This document shows positions 19,688 through 28,385 of a stretch of DNA of 64,000 nt, piece by piece. A program made the translations under genes and the position numbers. The stretch is taken from NCBI RefSeq assembly GCF_037482165.1, contig NZ_CP148048.1, forward strand, positions 310,001-374,000, written 5' to 3'. Each line of letters begins with the position of its first letter. The first letter of the stretch is position 1. The notes beneath the pieces were generated by a model that saw only the letters and a list, made by a program, of their open reading frames with translations, was not told the origin of the DNA and searched no databases. Origin of the DNA: Parvimonas micra (GTDB lineage: Bacteria > Bacillota > Clostridia > Tissierellales > Peptoniphilaceae).

Positions 19688-19715
19688 AAGGGGATTTATA
19701 TCTCCTTTGTTTTTT
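19688..19715 (+). terminator. terminator of folA-srtB
   Basis: Stem AAGGGGAT/ATCTCCTT (one G-U) with a TTAT loop, followed by TTTGTTTTTT. Confidence 0.8.
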
Positions 19716-19723
19716 GTGAAAAA

Positions 19724-19752
19724 TTGTAAATTTTAAGGATTTATAGTATACT
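19724..19752 (+). promoter_or_regulatory. promoter of the licD operon
   Basis: TTGTAA (19724-19729), 17 bases, TATACT (19747-19752). It is in the gap between the srtB terminator and the glycosyltransferase gene. Confidence 0.6.
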
Positions 19753-19782
19753 ATTTGTATTATTATAATATAAGGGAGAATT

Positions 19783-20760
19783 ATGGACAAGATAAGTATT
19801 ATTGTACCTGTATATAATGTAGAAAAATATGTAAAAAAATGTTTGGAGACAATTGCCAATCAAACATATAAAAATATAGAGATTATAATAGTAAATGATG
19901 GAGCAACTGATAATAGCGAAAAAATTTGTAAAGAATTTGTTGAAAATGAAAATAGAGCAAAACTCTATACAAAAGAAAATGGTGGTTTGTCAAGCGCTAG
20001 AAATCATGGAATGAAATTTGCGACAGGTAAATATGTATTATTTATAGATTCTGATGATTATATTTCAGAAAATATGGTTGAAGAACTTTATAAAAATATA
20101 AAATCCGAAAATGCAGATGTATCTATTTGTGGAGTATATAATGTTTATTCTGATAATCAATCACCACAATGTAAGGAAGATTTGTATTTTAGCTGTGAAA
20201 AAGATAGATTTTTAAAAGAGTATTTCATTGGAGAAAAAATTCCAGGAACTATTTGTAATAAACTTATCTCTTATGAAATTGCTAGTAAAATCTCTTTTCC
20301 TGTTGGAAAAATTTATGAGGATGCTTTTTATCAGTTTGAGCTTGTAAAATATGCAAAGAAATATGTTGTAACTACAAAGGCATATTATTATTATTTTCAT
20401 AGAGAAAATAGTATTACAACAAAACCATATACTGTAAAAAATATGAATTGCATAGAAATTTATTCTAATTTTTATGACTATATAAATAAGGAAGTTCCTT
20501 CTCTTTCTGAATTTGCTTTTTTCAGGCTTTCATATGCTCATTTTATGGTTTTTGATAAAATGTTATTAAGTAATAATTATAAAAATATTTCAGAATATAG
20601 AGAAGTTTTAGGATTTTTAAAGAAGAATTTTTGGAAGATTTTTAAAAATAAGAATTTTAGAAAAGGTAGAAGAATTGCAGTAATAATGTTAAAATTAAAT
20701 GTTAAATTATATAGATTTTTACTTTTAAAAGACTTGAAGAAAAAAGGAGTAAATGCTTAA
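19783..20760 (+). CDS. family 2 glycosyltransferase
   Basis: A 325-residue GT-A glycosyltransferase. The N-terminus ISIIVPVYNVEKYVKKCLETIANQTY and IIVNDGATDNS, and the DSDD metal site near residues 88-91 (VLFIDSDDYISENM), are typical. The C-terminal third is basic with short hydrophobic helices, suggesting membrane association. It heads the operon with two licD genes and a flippase, so it probably adds a sugar to the repeat of a teichoic acid or similar polymer. Its stop overlaps the next start (TAATG). The donor sugar cannot be told. Confidence 0.88.
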   Translation: MDKISIIVPVYNVEKYVKKCLETIANQTYKNIEIIIVNDGATDNSEKICKEFVENENRAKLYTKENGGLSSARNHGMKFATGKYVLFIDSDDYISENMVEELYKNIKSENADVSICGVYNVYSDNQSPQCKEDLYFSCEKDRFLKEYFIGEKIPGTICNKLISYEIASKISFPVGKIYEDAFYQFELVKYAKKYVVTTKAYYYYFHRENSITTKPYTVKNMNCIEIYSNFYDYINKEVPSLSEFAFFRLSYAHFMVFDKMLLSNNYKNISEYREVLGFLKKNFWKIFKNKNFRKGRRIAVIMLKLNVKLYRFLLLKDLKKKGVNA

Positions 20761-21569
20761 TGGAAATCAAATATCTTTCTATGGATGAAATAAAATTAAT
20801 AGAACTTGAAATTTTACAATATATTCACGATTTTTGTGTTAAAAATGATATAAAATATTTTATAAATTATGGAACGTTGATTGGAGCAGTAAGACATAAA
20901 GGATTTATTCCTTGGGATGACGATATAGATATTTGTATGTTTAGAAAAGACTATGAAAAGTTTATAGATTTATTTTCAAAAGATGATGGAATTTATAAAA
21001 TTTTATCTTTGGAACTAAATGACAAATATTATAATAACTTTATTAAAGTTGTAAATTCAAAGACTAAAATTGAAGATGAAAGAAATTATAAGACTTATGA
21101 TTCAGGAATTTTTATTGATATTTTTCCTATGGATTTCTTCGATGATTTAAGTATAGTTGAAAAGACATATAAGTTAGAAAGTTTTAAACTTCTATCTTTT
21201 TCGAAAAAAGAAAATATTCAATATGGTGATAGTAAATTAAAGGATTTTATTAGGAGATTTTTCTGGACAGTTTTAAAACCAGTTTCACCTAGATATTTTG
21301 CTAAGAAAATCAAGAAAATTGTTGAAGCGAAAGTTAAAGATAGTGGGAAGTATTTAGGTCTTATAGGTTGCTCAAAATGGAAGTATGATGATGTTTTCGA
21401 CTATAACCCTTTTGATGAATTAATCGAGTTAGAGTTTGAAAATAGTAGATTTTTTGCTCCAAAAAAATATGATGAAATTTTAAAAAAATACTATGGAGAA
21501 TATATGGAATTTCCACCTGTTGAAAAGAGAGTATATCCTCATGAAATTAAGGCTTATTATATAGATTAG
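20760..21569 (+). CDS. licD: LicD-family phosphocholine transferase (first copy)
   Basis: LicD proteins move phosphocholine from CDP-choline onto cell-surface glycans. The 269-residue protein has the family block NYGTLIGAVRHKGFIPWDDDIDI near residues 38-60, with the nucleotidyltransferase-like DDDID metal site, and the later FIDIFPMDFFDD block. A CTP:phosphocholine cytidylyltransferase is encoded downstream, which supports phosphocholine as substrate. It is followed by a paralogue with similar length and layout. Confidence 0.88.
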   Translation: MEIKYLSMDEIKLIELEILQYIHDFCVKNDIKYFINYGTLIGAVRHKGFIPWDDDIDICMFRKDYEKFIDLFSKDDGIYKILSLELNDKYYNNFIKVVNSKTKIEDERNYKTYDSGIFIDIFPMDFFDDLSIVEKTYKLESFKLLSFSKKENIQYGDSKLKDFIRRFFWTVLKPVSPRYFAKKIKKIVEAKVKDSGKYLGLIGCSKWKYDDVFDYNPFDELIELEFENSRFFAPKKYDEILKKYYGEYMEFPPVEKRVYPHEIKAYYID

Positions 21570-21578
21570 GAGATTAAG

Positions 21579-22391
21579 ATGAAAGAGAGACTTACAGTTG
21601 ATGAACTAAAAAAATATGAATTGGATATTTTAAAGTTCATTGACTATATTTGTAAAAAATATAATATAAAATATTTTGTAAGCTATGGAACATTACTTGG
21701 AGCTGTAAGACACAAGGGCTTTATTCCTTGGGATGATGATATTGATGTTGCAATGTATAGGGAAGATTATGAGAGATTTCAAAGAGCTGTAATAGAAGAA
21801 AATAATGAAAGATATACAATTTTATCTAAGGACAATAGTGATTGGTATTTTCAAAATTTTCTTGTAGTAATAGATAAGCACACTCTGTTGGAAGATAGTG
21901 TAAAGAGAAATAGAAAAGACAGCAATGTTTTTGTTGATGTATTTCCGATTGATAAATTTAATGACTTAAATTTTGTTAAAAAAGCACATTTGATGGTAAC
22001 TTTGAAACATATTTGTTTCATAAAGAAAAAATATATAATTCATAAAGATAGCAGAATAAAAGATTTTTGCAGAGTTGTCTTTTGGCATTTGTTGGCATTT
22101 GTAAATCCGAGATTTTTTACAAAGAAAATTCAAAAACTTGTAGAAAGATATTCTGATGATAATGGGATTTATGAAGCTGCTGTAGGAGTTGATAAAACCG
22201 GAATGAAGGAAGTTTTTGAAACGGGAACTTATGAAGAATTAATAGAATTACCTTTTGAGGATATGATGGTACCAGCTCCTAAAAATTATGATAAGATTTT
22301 AACTCAATTTTATGGAGATTATATGCAAAAGCCTTCTGATGCAGAAATTGAGTATAAATCACATCTATTAGATGCTTACAGAATAAAATAA
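21579..22391 (+). CDS. licD: LicD-family phosphocholine transferase (second copy)
   Basis: A 270-residue paralogue of the preceding gene, with SYGTLLGAVRHKGFIPWDDDIDV near residues 39-61 and FVDVFPIDKFND. Two LicD copies acting on different sugar positions are known from pneumococcal teichoic acid (LicD1 and LicD2); the same division of labour is likely here. AGGAGATTAAG precedes the ATG. It lies nine bases after the first copy. Confidence 0.88.
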   Translation: MKERLTVDELKKYELDILKFIDYICKKYNIKYFVSYGTLLGAVRHKGFIPWDDDIDVAMYREDYERFQRAVIEENNERYTILSKDNSDWYFQNFLVVIDKHTLLEDSVKRNRKDSNVFVDVFPIDKFNDLNFVKKAHLMVTLKHICFIKKKYIIHKDSRIKDFCRVVFWHLLAFVNPRFFTKKIQKLVERYSDDNGIYEAAVGVDKTGMKEVFETGTYEELIELPFEDMMVPAPKNYDKILTQFYGDYMQKPSDAEIEYKSHLLDAYRIK

Positions 22392-22410
22392 GGGAGAAAT
22401 AATTTTAGAT

Positions 22411-23910
22411 ATGGCAAAAAATATAAAAGTTAATGCTTTAGCGAGTATTTTAGTTAGAGTTTTTAATATTCTTTTTCCTCTGATTACAGGTCCATACCTT
22501 GCCAGAATTTTGAGCAAGGAGGCTTATGGGGAATTTAATGCTGCAAATTCCATACTAAATTTGTTTATTCCATTTGCTGCATTTGGAATATACAGTTATG
22601 GAATTCGTTCGATAAGTAGAGTTAAAAATAATATGAAAGAAATAAGTAAAAATTTTACTGTTTTATTTTCAATTAATGTAATAAGCTCTTTAAGCATTGG
22701 AATTTTGTATATAATATATATGCTTGTGAATGTAAATTCCAATATGTATATGTTGTATATTGCACTTAGTATTCAAATCTTTACGCAATTTGTAACTATA
22801 GAATGGATGAATGAGGCTTTTGAAAACTACGGATTTATACTCTTTAAAACATTATTTATCCGTGTACTTATGTTAGTTTCTATTTTTGCATTTGTACGAA
22901 AAGCAGATGATATAGTTAATTATGCTTTTATCTTATCAATTACAAATCTTATAAACTATTTAATTAGTTTTTATTATATTAAGAAAAAAGTAAAATTTGT
23001 AAAAATTGAACTAAAAGATATTTTAATTCACATAAAACCATTAATTGGAATGTTACTTTTAGCTAATTCATATATGTTATATACTGCATTAGATAGAGCT
23101 GTGCTTTCATTATTAGATGCAAAAATTTCAGTTTCCTACTATACCTTTGCGTTGTCAATAGCTCAACTTATTACAAGTGTAGTTTATTCTATAATAGTAG
23201 TAAGTATTCCAAGGCTTTCATATTATCATGGGAATAGTGATGAAAAAAATTATACGGAATTATTAAATCAAGTTGCAAAGACCTTTTTATTCTTGGTAAT
23301 TCCTATGGGTATTGGATTAAGTTGTGTATCTAATGAAGTAATGCTGATATATGCAGGAGAAAAATATTTAGAAGCTGGGTTTATTTTAAAACTGTTTTCG
23401 CTTAGAATAGTTATGTGGGCATTAGATCAACTACTTGCAAATCAAGTTTTATTTGTAAGGGGATATGAAAAGAATATAACTGCCTTCTATTTTATAGGTG
23501 GATTTATGAACTTGGTTTTAAATATAGTTTTATTTAGATTAAAAGTTGTTCAAGCTGAATATTTTGTTTATACAACTTTATTTTCAGAAATTGTAGTATT
23601 GATTATTCAAGTTTACTTTATAACAAAGAGAAATATTATTTCTATAAAGGGGATATTAAAATCTTATGTAAAATATGTGCTATGCTCCATTCCGTTTTTT
23701 GCAATAACTTATGGAATAAATCATATTTTAAAATATTCATTGACATTGAATGTACAATTTCTTATTAGAGTATTTGCAATAATTGTATCTTGTGTACTAT
23801 ATTATTTTATTATTATGTATGTTACAAAGGACAAAATTTTATTCATTACAATTGATGGAATAAAAAGCAAATTCACAGTTAGAAAATATAAATTTAATTC
23901 AAAAAAATAA
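22411..23910 (+). CDS. polysaccharide flippase (Wzx/TacF-like)
   Basis: A 499-residue polytopic membrane protein of the MOP superfamily with about twelve to fourteen helices. The N-terminus ALASILVRVFNILFPLITGPYLARILSKEAYGEFNAANSI (read in parts) is typical of Wzx-type lipid-linked oligosaccharide flippases. In pneumococcus tacF, licD1 and licD2 form one operon, and TacF flips choline-decorated teichoic acid chains; the same gene content here supports a TacF-like role. It ends just before a terminator. Confidence 0.85.
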   Translation: MAKNIKVNALASILVRVFNILFPLITGPYLARILSKEAYGEFNAANSILNLFIPFAAFGIYSYGIRSISRVKNNMKEISKNFTVLFSINVISSLSIGILYIIYMLVNVNSNMYMLYIALSIQIFTQFVTIEWMNEAFENYGFILFKTLFIRVLMLVSIFAFVRKADDIVNYAFILSITNLINYLISFYYIKKKVKFVKIELKDILIHIKPLIGMLLLANSYMLYTALDRAVLSLLDAKISVSYYTFALSIAQLITSVVYSIIVVSIPRLSYYHGNSDEKNYTELLNQVAKTFLFLVIPMGIGLSCVSNEVMLIYAGEKYLEAGFILKLFSLRIVMWALDQLLANQVLFVRGYEKNITAFYFIGGFMNLVLNIVLFRLKVVQAEYFVYTTLFSEIVVLIIQVYFITKRNIISIKGILKSYVKYVLCSIPFFAITYGINHILKYSLTLNVQFLIRVFAIIVSCVLYYFIIMYVTKDKILFITIDGIKSKFTVRKYKFNSKK

Positions 23911-23928
23911 CAAAAAAACAATACTTCG

Positions 23929-23962
23929 AAAGTTCTAGAATATTATATTTTAGAGCTTTTTT
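23929..23962 (+). terminator. terminator of the licD operon
   Basis: A 14-pair stem with two G-U pairs (AAAGTTCTAGAATA against TATTTTAGAGCTTT), a short loop and a run of T. Confidence 0.82.
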
Positions 23963-23963
23963 C

Positions 23964-23992
23964 TTGTTCATTTTTATATAATATGATATAAT
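23964..23992 (+). promoter_or_regulatory. promoter of the choline-activation operon
   Basis: TTGTTC (23964-23969), 17 bases, then a perfect TATAAT (23987-23992) preceded by TGA. It begins immediately after the previous terminator, so the choline kinase operon has its own control. Confidence 0.8.
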
Positions 23993-24021
23993 AATTGAAC
24001 AAGGTATTTAAGGAGGAACTT

Positions 24022-25812
24022 ATGTTGTCAATACAACAATTTGATATTTTAAATTTATTTTTTAAAAATCAAGATAAAAAATTTACTCAAAGAGAGATTT
24101 CAGATATTACAAATTTTTCTTTAGGAAAAGTTAATGAGACTTTGAAAGAATTAAAAAATAATAAATTAATAGATGAAAATTTAAAGATTACTGATAAAGG
24201 TCTTGAAGAATTAGAACCTTATAAAGTTGATAATGCTATAATTATGGCTGCAGGAATGAGTTCAAGATTTGCACCGCTTTGTTATGAGAGTCCAAAAGGT
24301 CTTTTAAATGTAAAAGGGGAAAAACTAATTGAAAGAGAAATTTTACAACTAAAAGAGGCAGGAATAGAAGATATAACTTTAGTTGTAGGATATATGAAGG
24401 AAAAAATGTTTTACCTAGCTGAAAAATTTGGTGTAGATATTGTTGTTAATGAAGATTATTACAGATTTAACAATACTTCATCACTAATTTTGGTTACAGA
24501 AAGACTAAAAAATACTTATATCTGTTCTTCAGATAATTATTTTCCAAAAAATCCTTTTGAAAAATATGTTTATAGAGCATACTACTCTGCAGTTTACCAA
24601 GATGGAGAAAGTGATGAATACTTTGCAGAATGTGATAAAAAGGGAAGAATTACAGGAATAACAATTGGGGGAAAAGACGATTGGATAATGCTTGGTCATG
24701 TATTTTTCGATAGAGAATTTAGTGATAAATTTGTAAAACTTTTAAAAGCTGAATATCATGAGCCCATAGTTAGAGAAAATTTATGGGAAACTTTTTATAT
24801 GCGTCATATAAAAGAATTGGATAATATGTATATTAGAAAATATGATGTAGAAGATATAAAAGAATTTGATTCTTTGGAGGAGTTAAGATTTTTTGACGAA
24901 AAATATGTTACTAATTCTGACTCTAAAATTTTCCAAAATATTTGCTCTGTTCTAAAATGTAATGAAGAAGAAATAAAGGATATTAAACCTATAAAAATGG
25001 GAATGACAAATACTTCTTTTAAATTCAGTTGTAAGGGAAAGTCCTATGTATATAGACATCCAGGCCCCGGAACTGAATTAATCATAAATAGAAAAAGTGA
25101 GTTTGACTCAATGAAAATTGCAAAAGAATTGGGTTTAGATGATACTTATATTTATATGGATAAGGATAGTGGTTGGAAAATTTCAAAATTTATCGAAGAT
25201 GTAAAAATTCTCGATTATGCTGATAAAAAGAATGTAAAAAGAGCTATCTCTATGCTTAAAAAACTTCATACAAGTGGCAAAAAAACAGATTTTAAATTCA
25301 ATATTTTTGAGGAAATTGAAAATTTTAAAATTAAAATAAAAAATTCACATCGTGATGATTTTGAAGATATGAATTTAATGAACGATAAAGTTTATAGATT
25401 AAAAACATTTTTAGAAAAAGATGATATAAAAGAGTGCATTTGCCATTGTGACAGTTATGATTTGAATTTTTTATTGGATAACAGAGATGAAATGTATTTG
25501 ATAGACTGGGAATATTCTTCAATGTCAGATCCTGCAGGAGATATTGGTTGTTTTATAACTTGCTCAACATACTCTTTTGATGAAGCAGTTGATATAATAA
25601 AAGAATATTTTGATGGAAATCCTACGGATGAAGAATTAAGACATTATATTGCTTATGTTGCAGTAAGTTCGTTTTATTGGTTTTTATGGGCAATTAATCA
25701 AGAAATTCAAGGGAAGAGCATTGGGGAATATTTATATATTTGGTATAATCATACTAAAGAATATGCTGATTATGCTTTGAAATTATATGAACGAGGAGAT
25801 AGTAATGAATAA
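24022..25812 (+). CDS. winged-helix / CTP:phosphocholine cytidylyltransferase / choline kinase fusion (LicC-LicA)
   Basis: One 596-residue protein holding both enzymes that turn choline into CDP-choline. Residues 1-70 form a MarR-like winged helix (FTQREISDITNFSLGKVNETL). About 72-300 is a LicC-type nucleotidyltransferase, with the signature IIMAAGMSSRFAP and SPKGLLNVKG. About 310-590 is a LicA-type kinase, with CHCDSYDLNFLLD (catalytic Asp and Asn near 474-485) and the metal site LIDWEYSS near 493. I start at ATG 24022, five bases after AAGGAGG; an upstream in-frame start at 23995 overlaps the promoter. In pneumococcus licA and licC are separate genes. The HTH part may sense choline or control the locus, which is inference. 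Confidence 0.88.
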   Translation: MLSIQQFDILNLFFKNQDKKFTQREISDITNFSLGKVNETLKELKNNKLIDENLKITDKGLEELEPYKVDNAIIMAAGMSSRFAPLCYESPKGLLNVKGEKLIEREILQLKEAGIEDITLVVGYMKEKMFYLAEKFGVDIVVNEDYYRFNNTSSLILVTERLKNTYICSSDNYFPKNPFEKYVYRAYYSAVYQDGESDEYFAECDKKGRITGITIGGKDDWIMLGHVFFDREFSDKFVKLLKAEYHEPIVRENLWETFYMRHIKELDNMYIRKYDVEDIKEFDSLEELRFFDEKYVTNSDSKIFQNICSVLKCNEEEIKDIKPIKMGMTNTSFKFSCKGKSYVYRHPGPGTELIINRKSEFDSMKIAKELGLDDTYIYMDKDSGWKISKFIEDVKILDYADKKNVKRAISMLKKLHTSGKKTDFKFNIFEEIENFKIKIKNSHRDDFEDMNLMNDKVYRLKTFLEKDDIKECICHCDSYDLNFLLDNRDEMYLIDWEYSSMSDPAGDIGCFITCSTYSFDEAVDIIKEYFDGNPTDEELRHYIAYVAVSSFYWFLWAINQEIQGKSIGEYLYIWYNHTKEYADYALKLYERGDSNE

Positions 25813-25987
25813 TCTGTCTATTGAAAAAATTATTTACGAAGAAACAGAAAAAAGATTGGATATAATGTCTAAAGAAGATTATGAATTTCCTAAAAAAATC
25901 ACTAAAATAGATTGGCTTCTTATTTGTGGAATTGTAATAATTTCTATATTTTTAGTTATATTATGTATGATAGGAGTAATTGAATAA
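25805..25987 (+). CDS. small single-span membrane protein of the choline locus
   Basis: A 60-residue protein with a soluble acidic N-half (LSIEKIIYEETEKRLDIMSKE) and one C-terminal membrane helix (about residues 36-57, WLLICGIVIISIFLVILCMI). The ATG follows GAGGAG within the end of the fusion gene, overlapping it by eight bases, and its stop overlaps the start of the permease gene (TAATG). Such strict coupling suggests it is a partner of the permease, like the small subunits seen with some secondary transporters. I recognise no named family. Confidence 0.75.
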   Translation: MNNLSIEKIIYEETEKRLDIMSKEDYEFPKKITKIDWLLICGIVIISIFLVILCMIGVIE

Positions 25988-27417
25988 TGAGTGGGAAATT
26001 AAATTATATTCAACAGGAGACGGTAACAGGTGTTGTCCCTATGATGAATTACGAAAGGAAGTATTCTTTCTTAGATTTGTTTTTAACCACAAGTGGTTTT
26101 GCAATAGCAACTTGGTGTTATACACAAGGAGCCTATGTTGCACAATTTTTAGGATTTAAACAGATGATTATAAATATTTTTTGTTTCAATCTAATATTTG
26201 TAATGATAGAATGTTTGCCTGTGTTATTTGCCGTGCGTTATGGAATAGATTTGTGGATATGGTTGAGAAGTGTTTTGGGAGAAAAAGGAGTTGCAATTTT
26301 ATCAACAGTTATAAGTTTTGCAAACTTCGGTTGGTATGCAGTTGCAGCAAATCTCTTTGCTTCATCTATGATTAATCTTGCATTAAGTTTTGGAGTTGAA
26401 TTAAATCCTATAATTTTCAAACCGTTACTTGGAACAGTATGTGTTGTGCTTGGAACTTTAATTGCACTTGGAGGACCTGAGGTTATTAAGTGGACAAACA
26501 GATTTTTAGTTATGGCTTTGCTTGTGGTTGGAGTTATAATAGTTGCAATTTGTCTTTTTGCAGTTCCAATTTCTGATATTCTAAAAGTTAAACCTATCTT
26601 AGCTGAAGGAACTACAAAATTACAAAACTTTATGTTATCTGGAGAAGGAAATATTGCTTTTGCATTTTCTTGGTCAACACAGGCTCTAGTACTTCCTAGA
26701 CTTGCAAAATCTGAAAAAAGTGGATATTGGGCAACAAGTTTATCCTATGGAGCTGTAGCACCATTTTTCGTAGCGACAGGAGGTGTTATGGCATTGGCAA
26801 TGTTTGTAAGAACTGGTGTATATGAAAGTGATCCTACAAAAATGTTATCAACATTGGCAACTCCGGGATTTGCATTATTGAGTTTGCTTTTAGTTGCCTT
26901 TGCAAATATTGGAACACAGGGAACTGGTTCCTATGTTAATTGTATGATAATAAAGAGCGGTATGCCTAAATTAAGCTACAAAAAATTAGTAATTATAGCT
27001 ATGATTTATGTTAGTGGATTGACTATTTGGGGTGGAGTCGAAGAGTATTTTGGTTCATTTATTTCATTAGCGGCATATATTCAAGGTCCAATAATAGGGA
27101 TGATTGTTGTAGATTATTTAATAGTTAGAAAAAGAATGCTATCTTTAAAATCTGCGTTTTTTATTAGAGGACATGATTCCTATAAATTTACAAATGGTTT
27201 TAACTTAGTAGGTCTTGGAATTGTAATAATAACTTTTGCATTAGCAATGTTATTTGTATATAATCCAATGACGGGAGCAATTAAAAGCAATCTGTTCTTA
27301 ATTACAACAGGTAGTGGATTTACTGCAATTTTTGGAGGACTTTTATATTGGCTAGCAAGTTTAAGTCCATTAAAGTTATATATGTTAAAAGATAGAAATG
27401 ATTTAGAAATAGTATAG
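25987..27417 (+). CDS. NCS1-family permease, probable choline uptake
   Basis: A 476-residue membrane protein with about twelve helices. The order and sequence (FLTTSGFAIATWCYTQGAYVAQFLGF at the start, IALGGPEVIKWTNRF, NIGTQGTGSYVNCM) place it in the cytosine/purine/thiamine permease family (NCS1, CodB-like). It is translationally coupled to the choline kinase fusion and the small membrane protein. The lic loci that I know use LicB or a BCCT carrier for choline, so an NCS1 protein in that position is a likely replacement. Family assignment is fairly firm; choline as substrate is inferred only from the operon. Confidence 0.78.
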   Translation: MSGKLNYIQQETVTGVVPMMNYERKYSFLDLFLTTSGFAIATWCYTQGAYVAQFLGFKQMIINIFCFNLIFVMIECLPVLFAVRYGIDLWIWLRSVLGEKGVAILSTVISFANFGWYAVAANLFASSMINLALSFGVELNPIIFKPLLGTVCVVLGTLIALGGPEVIKWTNRFLVMALLVVGVIIVAICLFAVPISDILKVKPILAEGTTKLQNFMLSGEGNIAFAFSWSTQALVLPRLAKSEKSGYWATSLSYGAVAPFFVATGGVMALAMFVRTGVYESDPTKMLSTLATPGFALLSLLLVAFANIGTQGTGSYVNCMIIKSGMPKLSYKKLVIIAMIYVSGLTIWGGVEEYFGSFISLAAYIQGPIIGMIVVDYLIVRKRMLSLKSAFFIRGHDSYKFTNGFNLVGLGIVIITFALAMLFVYNPMTGAIKSNLFLITTGSGFTAIFGGLLYWLASLSPLKLYMLKDRNDLEIV

Positions 27418-27425
27418 AATATTTT

Positions 27426-27455
27426 AAAGGCAACTTTATAAAAGTTGTCTTTTTT
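27426..27455 (+). terminator. terminator of the choline-activation operon
   Basis: Stem AAAGGCAACTT/AAGTTGTCTTT with one G-U pair and a five-base loop, followed by six T. Confidence 0.85.
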
Positions 27456-27487
27456 GCTGATTTTTGGGTATTCAATACTTGTTATTA

Positions 27488-27516
27488 TTGAAAAAATGTA
27501 TTGTTTATGTTATCAT
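27488..27516 (+). promoter_or_regulatory. promoter of the ecf operon
   Basis: TTGAAA (27488-27493), 17 bases, TATCAT (27511-27516) preceded by TGT. The ecfA1 start is 24 bases downstream. Confidence 0.7.
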
Positions 27517-27539
27517 AAATTGTTAGTAGGTGATAAATT

Positions 27540-28385
27540 TTGAATGAAAAAATAATTGATATAAAAGATTTAAGATATGAATATACTGGTGAGGATGATA
27601 AGAAAAGTATTGCTTTGGATGGAGTTAGTTTTTCTGTGAATAAGGGGGAATTAATTTCTATTTTGGGACATAACGGAAGCGGAAAATCTACTTTAGCAAA
27701 ACTTTTAAATGCTCAGATTACTCCAACAGATGGAGAAATTGAAATTTTTGGGATTAATACAAAAGATGAGAATAAAATTTGGGATATTAGACAAAAATGT
27801 GCCATGGTTTTTCAAAATCCTGATAATCAACTTGTTGCAACAGTTGTAGAGGAAGATGTAGCTTTTGGACCTGAAAATTTAGGAGTGCCTTCAGCTGAAA
27901 TAAGAGAAAGAGTTGATGAAGCTTTAGAAATTGTTGAGATGCAGGAGTATAAGAAGCATTCTCCACATATGCTTTCTGGTGGACAAAAACAGAGAGTTGC
28001 TATAGCAGGAATTTTAGCTATGAAACCGGATGTAATAATTTTCGATGAATCTACAGCAATGCTTGATCCTATTGGAAGAAAAGATATTATTGATACTATT
28101 TTAAAATTAAACAAAGAAGAAAATAAGACTATTTTATACATAACTCATTATATGGAAGAGGCTGTTCTTGCTGATAGAGTTATCGTTTTAAATGAAGGAA
28201 AGATTGAGTTTGATGACAGTCCTAAAAAAGTTTTTTCAAATGTCGAAACTTTACGAGAATTGGGACTTTCTGTTCCGCAGGTTACAGAACTTGCATATAT
28301 TTTAAAGAATGACGGGGTAGAAATTCCTTCTGATATTTTAACAAATGATGAAATGATAGAATTTTTGGAGAGAAAATTAAAATAA
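27540..28385 (+). CDS. ecfA1: energy-coupling factor ATPase EcfA1
   Basis: One of the two ATPases of a shared ECF module for vitamin uptake. The 281-residue protein has Walker A GHNGSGKST near residues 42-50, FQNPDNQLVATVVEEDVAFGPENLG near 84-108 (the Q-loop typical of EcfA/CbiO), signature LSGGQKQRVAIAG near 143-155 and Walker B VIIFDEST. Note DEST rather than DEPT after Walker B, as in many EcfA1 proteins. It starts with TTG at 27540; a nearby ATG at 27544 is out of frame. Its stop overlaps ecfA2 (TAATG). Confidence 0.93.
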   Translation: MNEKIIDIKDLRYEYTGEDDKKSIALDGVSFSVNKGELISILGHNGSGKSTLAKLLNAQITPTDGEIEIFGINTKDENKIWDIRQKCAMVFQNPDNQLVATVVEEDVAFGPENLGVPSAEIRERVDEALEIVEMQEYKKHSPHMLSGGQKQRVAIAGILAMKPDVIIFDESTAMLDPIGRKDIIDTILKLNKEENKTILYITHYMEEAVLADRVIVLNEGKIEFDDSPKKVFSNVETLRELGLSVPQVTELAYILKNDGVEIPSDILTNDEMIEFLERKLK

